From: Rosa chinensis
Taxonomy: Eukaryota > Streptophyta > Magnoliopsida > Rosales > Rosaceae
Length of the DNA stretch: 64,000 nt
Direction of reading: 5' to 3'
Assembly (NCBI RefSeq): GCF_002994745.2
Contig: NC_037094.1
Coordinates: 23,351,001 to 23,415,000 of the forward strand
A program made the translations under genes and the position numbers. This document shows, piece by piece, positions 1-10,719 of this stretch (positions within the stretch are counted from its first letter, which is position 1; each line of letters begins with the position of its first letter). Under the pieces are notes generated by a model. It had not been told where the DNA came from. It saw only the letters and a program-made list of their open reading frames with translations, and searched no databases.

Positions 1-407
1 TTCTGGAGCAGTTCTCTCACACGAATACAGTTCAACTATTTAATATAGAGAATGCTATTCATGACTGCGAACAAGGTGCCAATTCAGTTACAGCATTTTT
101 CACAAAACTTAAAAGTCTTTGGGATGAAAAGGATGCCCTTTGTACTTTTCCACCATGCCAATGTGAATTGGCTGCTGAAGTCAAAACCTATCTAGAAACA
201 CATAAGACTATGAAGTTTCTAATGGGACTTGGTGAGAGCCATGCAGCCATTCGCAGTAATGTAATTGGAATGGATCCACTTCCAAATGTAAACAAGGCTT
301 ATGCCATGGCCTTGCGTCATGAGAAACAGGCAGAGGTCTCTAATGGGAAGACAACTGCACCACCTGAAGCGTCCGCCTTCTCTGTGACTAAGTTACATCG
401 TGCTACT
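1..407 (+). pseudogene. Ty1-copia gag, N-terminal part (split by the Tat element)
   Basis: Frame 3 is open from position 3 up to the Tat insertion and reads as a copia gag of the UBN2/Retrotran_gag_2 type, with segments such as AFFTKLKSLWDE and MKFLMGLGESHAAIRSN. Gag forms the virus-like particle that packages the element RNA. The frame stops at 407 because the Tat element enters after the target site CTACT (403-407). It resumes at 15857: joining the two sides gives HRATNSTEGEKKCEKC with no frame change. The 5' LTR and the start of gag lie left of the window. The rest of the same copia element is at 15857-16260 and 21454-25078. Family assignment rests on motif recognition. Confidence 0.85.
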
Positions 408-923
408 TGTACATACATGTACATTTGCAAACATAATTAGCTATAATGGGCCACGCTCATTGTACCACCGAAGGTACTAATTCCAACTAAAGGAATGACA
501 CGCAGACACACCGCCAGGCAGGCTACAGCCTCAGCGTCGGACCATCTCCAGATCACCGTCGACGCGCCGCCACGCGCCACGCCAAGATGGCGTCAGAAGC
601 TTCTGAAACTGGGAACTGAAGCATATCAGTCCCACATCGAAAACAAAGAGAAGATCAACCTCTTCCTCACCTATAAAAGGTTCTCTCCTCTCTCCTCATT
701 AAGGACGCATTCAATACTCATCTACTGTTACTCTGTCAACACAAATACATTGACTAACTTAGGCATCGGAGAGCAGAAGACCGCCCGGCGCGGTCTCCCT
801 CTGACGTCCGTTGTGGTTCACTTGACAGGTAACGGGAGCCTCGAGAACAACACAAGTACCGATCCGCCCACCGGATCAACATTAGCTAGGGTCCAGCTAC
901 CGTTGGACTTTCAGACATCAACA
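408..923 (+). repeat. 5' LTR of the Tat element
   Basis: 516 bp, TG...CA ends. A TATA box (TATAAAAG) lies at 672-679 within CACCTATAAAAGG. It differs from the 3' LTR at two positions that I can see, both transitions (ATCTCCAGATC against ATCTCTAGATC, and CAACATTAGC against CAACGTTAGC). No indel is visible. Confidence 0.95.
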
Positions 924-941
924 TTGGCGCCGTCTGTGGGA
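924..941 (+). other. Primer-binding site of the Tat element
   Basis: TTGGCGCCGTCTGTGGGA follows the 5' LTR directly. TGGCGCCGT matches the complement of the 3' end of plant tRNA-Asp for about nine bases; the rest does not, so the priming tRNA is not certain. The same sequence follows the 5' LTR of the element at 36522. Confidence 0.8.
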
Positions 942-976
942 ACCCTTGAACAGAAGGTCATCCCGCTACAATCACC

Positions 977-1050
977 ATGACTAACGGTAGCGGGGGAAAC
1001 GCGGAGGAGCAAGCAGAACGGCCCGCCATCCCCCAACCCTCCGACCCCGC
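977..1050 (+). pseudogene. Tat gag, N-terminal segment (before the nested insertion)
   Basis: The first ATG after the primer-binding site is at 977 and opens with MTNGSGGNAEEQAERPAIPQ. The frame runs into the inserted element at 1051. Deleting the insert plus one copy of its target duplication gives ...SDPAIGVNRALFTTPANPGG..., which continues in frame into the gag at 4648. The start at 977 is chosen because it is the first ATG downstream of the PBS and is in phase with the whole gag-pol frame. Confidence 0.75.
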
Positions 1051-4000
1051 TGTTGAATAATAAAAAAATAAAAATAAAAGAAGCACACAATGTACAAAGT
1101 GTGTAGCTGTCTCAACATTATTCAAAAGATGAGGATAATGGCAGCAATTAAACAAATGCTTTAGTTACAAATTATCTTTTTCTCAAGTTCAAAACAAGTT
1201 GAATGTTAACCCAGTTTCAACGTGAAAAGCTGCAAAACAGAAACAAAAGAGCGGCATTCAAATTTTGAATCAAATATCTCAAAGAGAGATAAGGATAAAG
1301 TGGCACAGGGCGTCCAAGTTCAGTCTCAAAGTCAAAGACGAAGTCTCCGATCAACAACTTATCTTCGTGAGCTTCGGGAGATTCAAATTTCAAGCAAATG
1401 TTTATCCAGCCCTCTAGAATCTTCACTGCCCCTATATAAGGAACACAAGGCTGATAAGAAGAAGAGGGAGAGAAACAGAGAAATTAGTGAGTCGAAGCAC
1501 TGCATCGAAACAAAGCATCGTTTAGAAGGAAGAGATAGTTACCTGGAGATGACGACCCGGCGAGGAGCTTTAAAGTCAGGTATCTTGCTGATTCCATGGT
1601 CTTTTCCTACTATTTCCTTTCATCGTTGCTGAAGTGCAGACTTGCCTCTGCTTCTAAGCACCAGAAACAAGCCTTCCGTTCCCCAAATAAACCATTTCAG
1701 CCAAAGATACCAACAATAGGGTCACAGCTCACAAAGCCTCAAATCCCTCATTGTTGCCCACCAAAATCAGAAAACAAAACAACCAAATACACCTCCATTT
1801 GCCTTTGTGTTAACAAACAGTGCAGGTCCAAGGAGACAAAAAAGAAGCACGTTCACAGAGATGAAAGAGGAGAAGAGATTTCGGCAAGGGAAGGGGCTCA
1901 CCGGTGTTTTCGGCCTTCTTTCGATGCCTATACTGCGGTGCGTCCTGCGTATGGGTGGCGGAAGCAAGGTCCAAGCTAGAAGGTGCACTGCACTTGTTTT
2001 TGATGCCTGTATCGCGGTGCGTCCTGCATATGGGTGGCAAAAACAAGTGTCAAAGTGAAAGCATGGGGCTGCCGGTTCACGCCAAGGACAAATCTGCGAA
2101 GTTCTGTTCACAATAGTGGGGAAGCTGCTCCAAGATCATCCCCGTGCAGAGTTTCAGCCCCAAGTTATCCACCTGCATCAAAGTCGTCATCAAAATGCGG
2201 CCTTGAAAGTAAAGTGGCGATCTCCCTATAAAAGGGTGCCTGCCTCCAGCCACAAGTCTGCAAAGCGCTCGGTTCGGCTCACCCTCGATCACTAAATTGC
2301 AGCCACAAAATACAAGAGAGATGGGAGTCGTCTGGTTCCTGTTACTTGGCACAAGATAGTAGCAGAAATGTTTATTAACTCCTAGAAAAGATGTGGTCAA
2401 GCTGCAACGTCTTCCTTCAAAATTATGTTTGCTGCAATGGTTTGAACACCGCCTGCAATGCTTTCCTTCAAAATTATGTCTACAAGGTGAAAAAAACAAT
2501 CTCATGATCAGCAAGAAAGAAGAATGAAGTTCTTGCTTTTGATTTCATGGTCACGCCTACACAAAGAGAAAATGGAAGCTAAATTCCACTTATTTGCAGC
2601 AGAGCAGAAGCTTCAGAATACGCTGCATGTCTTTTTCAGAACAAGCTAATATAAAAAGATCAAGAAGCAAGCAATTACACTTAATTAAAGAAGCAGAGGT
2701 CACTTCTCAAGTAGCTACGAAGCTTGGCGGTGGAGAAATGTCAAAAACCTGCAAACAATTACAAATAGCATTGTCAAAGTCAAAAGCTTGTGATTGAACA
2801 CGTTTGCTACAAGTCAGAGCAATATATATATTGGTTTGTTTAATCAAACTTTCCACCTTAATCATAAAGCGGTGGCATAAGTGATATTGCAAGAAGACAA
2901 AATGGTGACCAACTAGCAGCCATGAGCCCTTCTCTTTGTGGAAAACTGATCAGCACATTTCAAGACAACAAATTCATGTTCATAATTAAACCATGAACTA
3001 AAGACAAAAGCTTTGGAAACATGCATTTGAACATTAACAAAGTTTAGCTACGTGTTTCCTTGTCAATCAAAAGAGAATCATGCAAAGAATTAATATTCAG
3101 GATGAGGCACATGATAATCAAATTTTGGCAGACAAAGCAATTAAGTCGCGGTGGACATCGGTGGAAAAGTAATCAGTGACATCATTTAAATAAAGCATGA
3201 ATTAGAGTGTTCTGCCCAGCAATTCAATTGGGTCAAAAGGATGGTTCCTCACCGGTTCTGGGTTCGACACCAATTGTGATAGATGCGTCTTGCGAATAGG
3301 AGTATGAAGTCAAGGCCTCTGTGAAGAAGAAAACAAGAAAGATTGGTCAGAACGAATCCTGGGATAAAAGATGAAGAATACCCAATCTGGTGCGCAAAGG
3401 AAGAGCGAGTGTGGAATCTAACCATCTGAGCCAACCCATTCATACCTGCCTCGGGGGTACGACTCCTTCTCCAGATTGGACTGAAATATTTCCATCTCAG
3501 AGATCCTAGACTGATAACCACACTTCAAATATTCTTCGAAAGAGACGAAGCTTATCGAGCCTGCTTAGATGGGGATGACGTCCACGACCTGGTCTTTTTG
3601 GGTTTTAATTTTGTCCAAGACATGAAGTGGGCTCAAATCGGGTGCAGAAATAAATTAATGGGTGTCCAGATCAATCTATGCACTCACTACAAGCTCTTGA
3701 GTTCTGTTGAATCACTTGTCTACAAATTTCGAAGCACTACAAAGCCCCTAAGTAAATCCATTTCAGGGGTGACACAAATCCCATTGCAAAGCTCGGCACA
3801 TTGGGTGCCCAAATCAAATCAGCGAACACTATCAAGTTTGGTGTCCAAAAGAAATACATTTGACGGATATATATGTCGGTACAAAACCGAAAATCCAATT
3901 TGTTGAACTACAGTGGTTTGATCCCTTCACAGGGTATGTAGGCAGTCTAGCGACCCACTAGACGCAACCGCAACTCCAAACAGAATCCCTGAACCCACCA

Positions 4001-4642
4001 GTCAAATTCAACCAGTCCCAAATGAATCACTGACTCCAGTCAAATTCTCCCAACACCACAAAAATCAAATCCATTCCAAATCACACAAATGAAGTCCAAA
4101 CCAAATTCAAGGGCTTTAAACCCTTCCCCAAACACAAATCCAAAATAAATGGGTCATCTACCCATTTAAATCTCAAATGCCGGAACTACATGTGGTTTGA
4201 TCCCGCAAAGGGTATGTAGGCAATCTAGAACCAAATTTATCTAGATGCAACCGCGTCCTAAACACAAAACCGAATCCCTGGTCCACTTAAACCAAATTCG
4301 TCCCAAACACTATTCTCAATCCAAAATCAAAGCCCTCTAATGAGTCATTCACTCATTGGAACTCTTGAACTACGAGTGACTTGATCCCTCTCCAAGGGTA
4401 CGTAGGCAACCCATTCAGATATCTGGGTGCAGCCGCAAAAACAAACAAACACACATCCCATCAATTGGTTTCTTCATAAATGGAATCAAAGGGTGTTTCC
4501 CTGTAACAAGGGATTGTAATTAAGAGACACATTCTGTCTTGAATGGGTCGAACCTGAAATAATAAAAACTCTATTCACTAAATGAATACGAGTGAAATTA
4601 TGTTGGGCGACATTTTACACCCTGTGCAATTTTCTCTCAACA
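1051..4642. mobile_element. Nested LTR-type insertion, probably a 3.6-kb solo LTR
   Basis: Bounded by TGTTGAATAATAAAA on the left and ATTTTCTCTCAACA on the right, with the 5-bp duplication CCCGC on both sides (1046-1050 and 4643-4647). TGTTGA and TCAACA form the inverted termini usual for LTRs. I find no second copy of either end inside and no coding domain, so a solo LTR of a large element is the simplest reading. A non-autonomous element with unrecognised LTRs is the alternative. TATA-like motifs occur at about 1434 (CCTATATAAGG) and 2225 (CCTATAAAAGGG). Insert plus duplication is 3,597 bp, an exact multiple of three. Confidence 0.75.
3900..4440 (+). repeat. Three degenerate repeats in the nested LTR
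   Basis: A motif of the form GAACTACG..TTTGATCCC....GGGTATGTAGGCA...CTAG..GCAACCGC occurs near 3905, 4190 and 4368, spaced about 180-285 bp apart. The segments between copies are less similar. Motifs of this kind recur in very long plant LTRs, but that comparison is from memory. Confidence 0.7.
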
Positions 4643-6230
4643 CCCGCGATCGGCGTTAACCGCGCACTATTCACAACCCCGGCCAACCCCGGCGGTGAGG
4701 CAAATCCAGGCAGAAGCCGCCCATCAGGCCAAGATCTCGTCACCATGTACTAGCTAGCACTGGCGGATCTTCACAAGGCAAACAGAGAACGTGAGGAGGA
4801 GCGCAAGGAAAATGATGAAGCCCAAAAGCAGGTGGCTACACTAATGACTAGTTTTGAGGAACTAAAGAAGACGCTGGCGGCCACCGACCGCCCAGCACAG
4901 AGCGAGCAGTCACGTAGCACCAGGCGTAGTCGACCCAGCACCGGAACATTGGTACCAGGACCGGTCGTACAGATGCAGGTACCGCTGAACCCACCTGAGT
5001 TGTTGGGAATGGGACCACCGCCCATACCTCAGCTAATGTTAGAGCAAGAGGCGGAATCACTCCCGCACACCAACCGCTCAGAAACCAGGGCGAGGACAGA
5101 GGGTAATCCGCCTGTGCAGAGGTGTAGGCCAGCCCAGCGGATCATTCAGACCGATTCCGCCGACGGGGCGACCGCCCAGCTATTGGAAAGGATGCACCAA
5201 CTGGAGCAGAGATTGATTTGGGCGGAGTCGGGCGTCCCAGCGCCAACTCGGAATCCGCTCTTCACTTCCAGACCCGGGCCCTTTTCCGCTGCAATTCTGC
5301 AGGCTGTCAGACCAGCATATGCAAAAACCTCAAAGATGCCACACTACAGCGGATTGTCCGATCCCTTCGTCCACATGGACACCTTCAAGAAGGTCACCAA
5401 CAACAAGGGTTTCGACGACGCCACCTTGTGCCATTTGTTCAGCGAAACACTGGATGGCGAGGCAATGAACTGGTTCTTTGAATGTCCGCCAGGTTCTGTC
5501 AGCTCATTCCATGCGCTATCACACGCTTTCCTCTCTCGTTTCATCTTATTGTCCGCCAGGCATCACAACACAAGTCAGCTGTTCAGCGTTAAGCAGGGGG
5601 AGGACGAATCACTGAAGGCCTTCGTCACAAGGTGGCGGGCGGCAGCGTCTCAGTGCCGCGACCTAGACAAAACTATGGCATCAGCGGCCTTCAGGAAGGG
5701 ACTTCTCAAGGGACCGTTCCTCTATCACCTCAATTACAGTCATCCCAATGCGACGTATGACCACGTCATGAGTGAGGCGGTCATTCACGCCCAGGCGGAA
5801 TTCATCACATATGGAGAAACCCCACCACCACCAGCAACGCCAACAAAGTCAACATAACCATCCTCCAGTCACCAGGAAACCGATAACAAAACCCCCCCAG
5901 CACCACCAACTGACAAGAAAAGGGAGTGGCAGCAGGGCCACCACCAGAACAAGCGGCAGAAGGACCAGCATCACAACAGGGGAAACCGCCCAACCCATGG
6001 AGATAACCGCAACAAGCAGGCGGAGTCCTCGCAGCGGTATGCAGTTTTCACGGTCTTAACGGACTCGTATGAAGATATCTATAATCAGTGCAAGGATCTG
6101 ATTCCACCGCCACCCCCTCCAAAGTACCCAAAAACGGGTAAACCCAGGAACACCGGCAAGTGGTGCAAATACCACGAGGACAGCGGCCACAATACCAATA
6201 GCTGCAATGCTCTCAAAACAGCCGTTGAGA
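4643..6230 (+). pseudogene. Tat gag (capsid and nucleocapsid), two in-frame stops
   Basis: Continues the frame begun at 977. A TAG at 4751-4753 and a TAA at 5855-5857 interrupt it; reading through, the frame stays open into the protease with no frameshift. The region from about 5300 to 5790 is the Retrotrans_gag capsid domain (MNWFFECPPGSVSSFHAL, then AFVTRWRAAASQCRDL). The N-terminal part has a short acidic/basic coiled-coil stretch (HKANREREEERKEN). A Cys/His nucleocapsid motif, KWCKYHEDSGHNTNSC, lies at about 6160-6210, as is usual for this clade. The longest uninterrupted piece runs from Met 4832 to 5857. Both stops can be explained by a single C-to-T change (CAG to TAG, CAA to TAA), though the original codons are not known. 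Confidence 0.88.
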
Positions 6231-6232
6231 CC

Positions 6233-7180
6233 TTGTACCGCGACTGCAAGATGGAACAGTTCAGGGTGCGCCAACCACCACCAGTAATTGCCAACGTCGA
6301 GACCTTGGGCCGCATCAACACCATCGATGGCGGTGCTCCAATCACCAACATGTCCCACAGGGCAAGAAAGCGCTATGCACGCGCTAATCATCCGAAGGAA
6401 GTCTGCAACATCCGCTACGAAAGATCCGCCAAACTCCCAAGGTCAGGTTGGGAACCTATTACCTTCTCAGAGGAGGAGGAACGCGGAGTGCATTTACCCC
6501 ATGATGACCCATTCTTGGTCGATGCCATTCTTGGCAAATTCTCAGTGGGGAGAATCTTAGTGGACAGCGGATCCACTGTCAATGTTATCTTCAGCGGTTG
6601 CTACGACCATCTCAAGCGAAACAAAAAACTACTCCAGGATCACGAGCCACTGCTCAGCTTTTCCGGTGACATCACACAACCACTAGGGTCGGATTACATG
6701 CGCTTGGTTATTGGCACTAGTCCGTGCATGGCGGAGGTGCACACAGAGTTCATTATCGTCGATTGTTTCAGTTCATACAACGCCATCATTGGTCGACCAG
6801 CGCTTAACAAGCTCAAGTGCATCATTGCCGGGTACATGCTTCTCATGAAGTTCCCCACACCCAACAGCACGAGTTGTGTGAGGGGAAGCCAGCAGCTGGC
6901 ACGAGAATGTTATTCAACGACTATAGCACGGTCAACGCGCCGCCATGAAATTCTGACAGTGGGTAACGAGGCACCGCCACAAAACATCTTTGAGGATCCT
7001 AGGGATGAGGAGGAGAAATATGTAAGGAAGGAGTCGATCAACCCGGGCACGTCGTTAAAGGTTGTCTGCATCTCAGATGAACACCCTGAGCGGACAGTCC
7101 GCATAGGCGCCCAACTGGATCCAGAGGTGGAGGCAGAGCTCACTCAATTCCTGCGTGACAACGCCGCCGTCTTTGCATAG
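6233..7180 (+). pseudogene. Tat aspartic protease region
   Basis: Same frame as gag. The catalytic DSG is seen in ILVDSGSTVNVIF (near 6556), followed by the second-half motif AIIGRPALNKLK. The protease cuts the polyprotein during particle maturation. The frame ends at TAG 7178-7180 in the context DNAAVFA*SYADMPGI. Relatives usually have tryptophan here, so TGG to TAG is the likely change. The RT frame continues directly after it. Confidence 0.88.
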
Positions 7181-7192
7181 TCCTACGCGGAC

Positions 7193-10100
7193 ATGCCAGG
7201 TATCTCCCCTGAAATTATCACTCATAAGCTGACCATCAAACCCTCCTTTTACCCTATCAAGCAGAAGCGGAGGGCCTTTGATGAGGAAAAGTACCGGGCA
7301 ATCGGAGACGAGGTCGCCAAACTACGGGACATTGGATTCATCCGCCAAGTCATCTATCCCCAGTGGATCTCAAATTTGGTAATGGTAAAAAAGCCCAGCG
7401 GCAAGTGGCGGATGTGCGTCGACTTCAAAAATCTCAACAAGGCATGCCCAAAGGATAGTTTCCCGCTACCTCGTATCGATCAGTTAGTCGATTCGACTGC
7501 CGGACACGAGCTCCTCAGCATGATGGACGCTTTCTCCGGATACAATCAGATCAGGATGCACCCCAGCGACCAGGAATGCACCACCTTCACCACCGACAAA
7601 GGCCTCTACTGCTACAATGTCATGCCTTTCGGTCTGAAGAACGCCGGTGCAACTTACCAGCGGTTGATGAACGCCATGTTCGCTGAGCATCTGGGCAAAA
7701 TCATCGAGGTCTACGTGGACGACATGCTAGTTAAGAGCATAAAAGCCAGTGGACATGTGGCAAACCTCAGGATCATAGTAACCATCCTCCTGGCCTATGA
7801 TATGCACCTCAACCCAGAAAAATGTTTCTTTGCAGTCACCGCTAGCAAATTTCTCGGTTACATCGTCAGCGAGCGAGGTATCGAGGCTAACCCGGATAAG
7901 GTACAGGCCATCCTTGACCTGGCAAACCCCGAGTATAAGGTGGACGTCCAGTGCCTCCAGGGCAAGCTAACCGCCCTTTCTCGATTCATCTCTCGACTAA
8001 CTGATAGGTGTGCCCCATTCTTCAAACTCCTCAAAACAACTCACAAGAAGGTCATTGACTGGAACCCAGAGTGTCAGGCGGCGTTCCAAGGCCTAAAGGA
8101 ATACCTGGCGGCAGTTCCTCTCCTTTCTGTCCCTGTGCAAGGAGAAATACTGTTCATCTATCTAGCGGTCTCGGCAACGGCGATAAGTTGCGCCATTGTC
8201 CGGCGGGAGGGCCAGGATGAGCTCCCGGTGTTCTACGCCGGCAGAGGCATGAACGGAGCAGAAACAAGATATTCACCGTTGGAGCAACTGGCCCTCGCAC
8301 TTATCGTTGCCGCCAGACGCCTCCGGCAGTACTTCCAGGCTCGTACGATCCATGTGTTAACCAATCAACCGCTGAGGCAAGTGATGCAGAACCCTGAACA
8401 CTCGGGGCGCTTCAGTAAGTGGGCCATCGAGCTCAGCGAATTCGACATAGAGTACAAGCCAAGAACCGCCATGAAGGGCCAGGCAGTGGCGGACTTCATC
8501 GCTGAACTTACTGAGCGTCAGCCGGAACCCAGTACTCAAACAGAGCCCGGAACAGAAATAGTAAACGGTGAGGAGGCAACTCCCCTACGGTCAGATTGGA
8601 ACCTGCACGTGGACGGCTCCGCTTGCGCCAAGGCCAGCGGCGCCGGAGTCATCTTAACAGGACCCGGGGGACTGAACGCGGAGTACGCATTGAAATTCAA
8701 CTTCAAAGCTTCAAACAACATGACGGAATACGAGGCACTCGTCGCCGGTCTACTCCTCGCCATTGACTCAGGAGCTGACAGCGTCAACATATTCAGCGAC
8801 TCGCAACTAGTCGTTAACCAGGTCAACGACAGCTTCCAGGCCAAGGACCAGCAGTTAGCGGCATATTTGGGGTACGTCAAAACCTTGCTAAAAAAGTTCA
8901 AATTTCACTCCATCACACAAATACCCAGGGAAAAGAACGCTAAGGCTGATTCACTGGCGAGACTGGCAACCGCCCAACCACATCAGAGTCCAGCGGACAC
9001 AAGGGTGGAATACCTTGACAAGCCAAGTATCACAAAGACCCTGGCGGAGATCTTCAACATTCAGGTCAATCCCAGCTGGATGGACGAAATCATTGCATAC
9101 AAGCGCAGCGGCACATTGCCAGAAGATAAAGTCCACGCAAGACAGCTCAAGCGCAGGGCAACCCGCTACAACATCCAGGACGGCAAGGTTTACCGCCAGG
9201 GGTTCACCCATCCCAACCTCCACTGTCTAACCCCAGAGGAGGGAAAGGTCGTCCTAGCAGAAATCCATGGCGGGGAATGCGGAAACCACTCCGGCGCCAG
9301 ATCCTTGGCTAACCGCACAATGCGACAAGGTTACTTCTGGCCCACGCTTGGTGATGACGCCTGGCGGATTTCGAGGTCTTGCCACAAATGCCAACAGTTT
9401 GCAGATCTCCCACACGCGCCGGCGGAACCACTATCAGTCATCATCGGCCCATGGATTCATTCCACGTGGGGCCTTGATTTGATGGGAAAGTTCCAAACCG
9501 CCAAGGGCCAATTCAAGTACATCATTGTCCCCATCGACTACAACAGTAAGTGGGTAGAAGCGGAGCCACCGACAGTAATAACTACCGCAAAGGTAATTCG
9601 CTTCCTTTAGAGGAATATCTACTGCCGCTATGGCGTCCCACATACAATCATTACAGACAACGGCACACAGTTTAACAATAAGGAACTCATCTCATTTGCC
9701 GCCAACTGTGGCACCAAGTTAAGTTTTGCATCTGTCGCCCATCCCCAAACCAACGGCCAGGTCGAAGCAGCAAACAAGATAATCAAGAAGCTGCTAAAAA
9801 AGAAGCTCGACGACGCCAAGGGTTTGTGGGCGGAAAAACTTCCAGAGGTCCTATGGGCCATCCGGACAACTCCAACTACCGCCACCGGCGAAACTCCTTT
9901 TTGTATGATGTTCGACACAGAAGCTGTCCTTCCTATTGAGGTAACTCAACCCACCGCTAGGGTCAACGGCTACTGCCCAGAGACCAACAGCAATGGCGTC
10001 AACTTGGACAGGGGCCTCCTAGAGGAAAAAAGACACAAGGCCCATTTACACAATTTACAAAACAAACAACGGGTATCGCGTTTCTACAACGCCAGGGTCA

Positions 10101-10297
10101 AGGCCCGGAACCTACAACTGGGGGACTCGGTCATGAAGGAAGTCATTCCGCCACCAACAAAACTCCGCCCAACTTGGGAAGGCCCGTACAAAATCGTGGA
10201 AGTCGTTAGCCCAGGCACCTTCTACTTAATGGACAAGGACGGCGTCACATCGACCCACCCTTGGAATACTGAACACCTTCGGTATTACTACAAATAG
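7193..10297 (+). pseudogene. Tat pol: RT, RNase H, second RNase H, integrase
   Basis: Same frame as gag and protease. RT shows VKKPSGKWRMCVDFKNLNKA, then MPFGLKNAGATYQRLMN and the catalytic YVDDMLVKS. RNase H follows (about 8130-8480). A second, archaeal-type RNase H starts at HVDGSACAKASGAGVILTGP (about 8607) with EYEALVAGLLLA, a hallmark of Tat elements. Integrase has the HHCC finger (GECGNHSGARS ... SCHKCQQF) and a D,D,E core in WGLDLMG, IITDNGTQF and NGQVEAANK. The C-terminus fits a chromatin-binding integrase tail (KLRPTWEGPYKIVEVVSPG) and stops at TAG 10295-10297... in the context YYYK. One TAG at 9608-9610 (RFL*RNIY; relatives have Trp) breaks integrase between its first and second acidic residues. 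Otherwise open, no frameshift. Confidence 0.93.
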
Positions 10298-10719
10298 TCA
10301 AACCGCTACCCAAGAGCATCTTGACTTAGCTAAATTTTTGTTCAAATATTTAGCTAAGGGAAGCTACCCAACGGGTACTACCCGACTTTTGTACACTGAT
10401 CCGTCAGCTATCAATGAAACGAGGAATTATTCAAACCATTGTTACCAAGTCTAGCACTGAGGGCAACTGGCAACGCCAGCAATCGTCGGCAGACTTCATC
10501 AGCTACGTGGTGCACTTGGACCAATCTTAATTCCTTTAATGTTTCATTGATCGACAAAAGAAATATGTATAACTCAAAACACTAGCACTTGCAAACACAT
10601 CATGGCAAACCAATTCAGAAATTTATTTCACTTTCAATATTCTTTACAAGCTGTCGTGACTCAGCGGCCACAAAAAAAAAAAATACAAGTAGGAAAGTAT
10701 CTAGCGGCCTCGGCCGGCT
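10298..10719. other. Gap between pol and the antisense gene
   Basis: No sense ORF. On the minus strand it is the 3' flank of the antisense gene and holds an AATAAA at 10622-10627. A (A)12 run lies at about 10671-10682. Confidence 0.6.
10622..10627 (-). terminator. Candidate poly(A) signal of the antisense gene
   Basis: TTTATT on the + strand is AATAAA on the minus strand, about 95 bases past the antisense stop codon. It is a consensus hexamer in a suitable place; no transcript evidence is available. Confidence 0.5.

Noticed and set aside
1222..2514. Several ORFs of 60-145 codons within the nested LTR
   Set aside because: They overlap in many frames on both strands and lie inside an LTR-type insertion; no domain seen.
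5855..5857. Stop codons between gag, protease and RT as programmed readthrough sites
   Set aside because: The stops at 4751 and 9608 lie inside domains, and those at 5855 and 7178 are not at usual gag-pol borders; point mutation explains all four.
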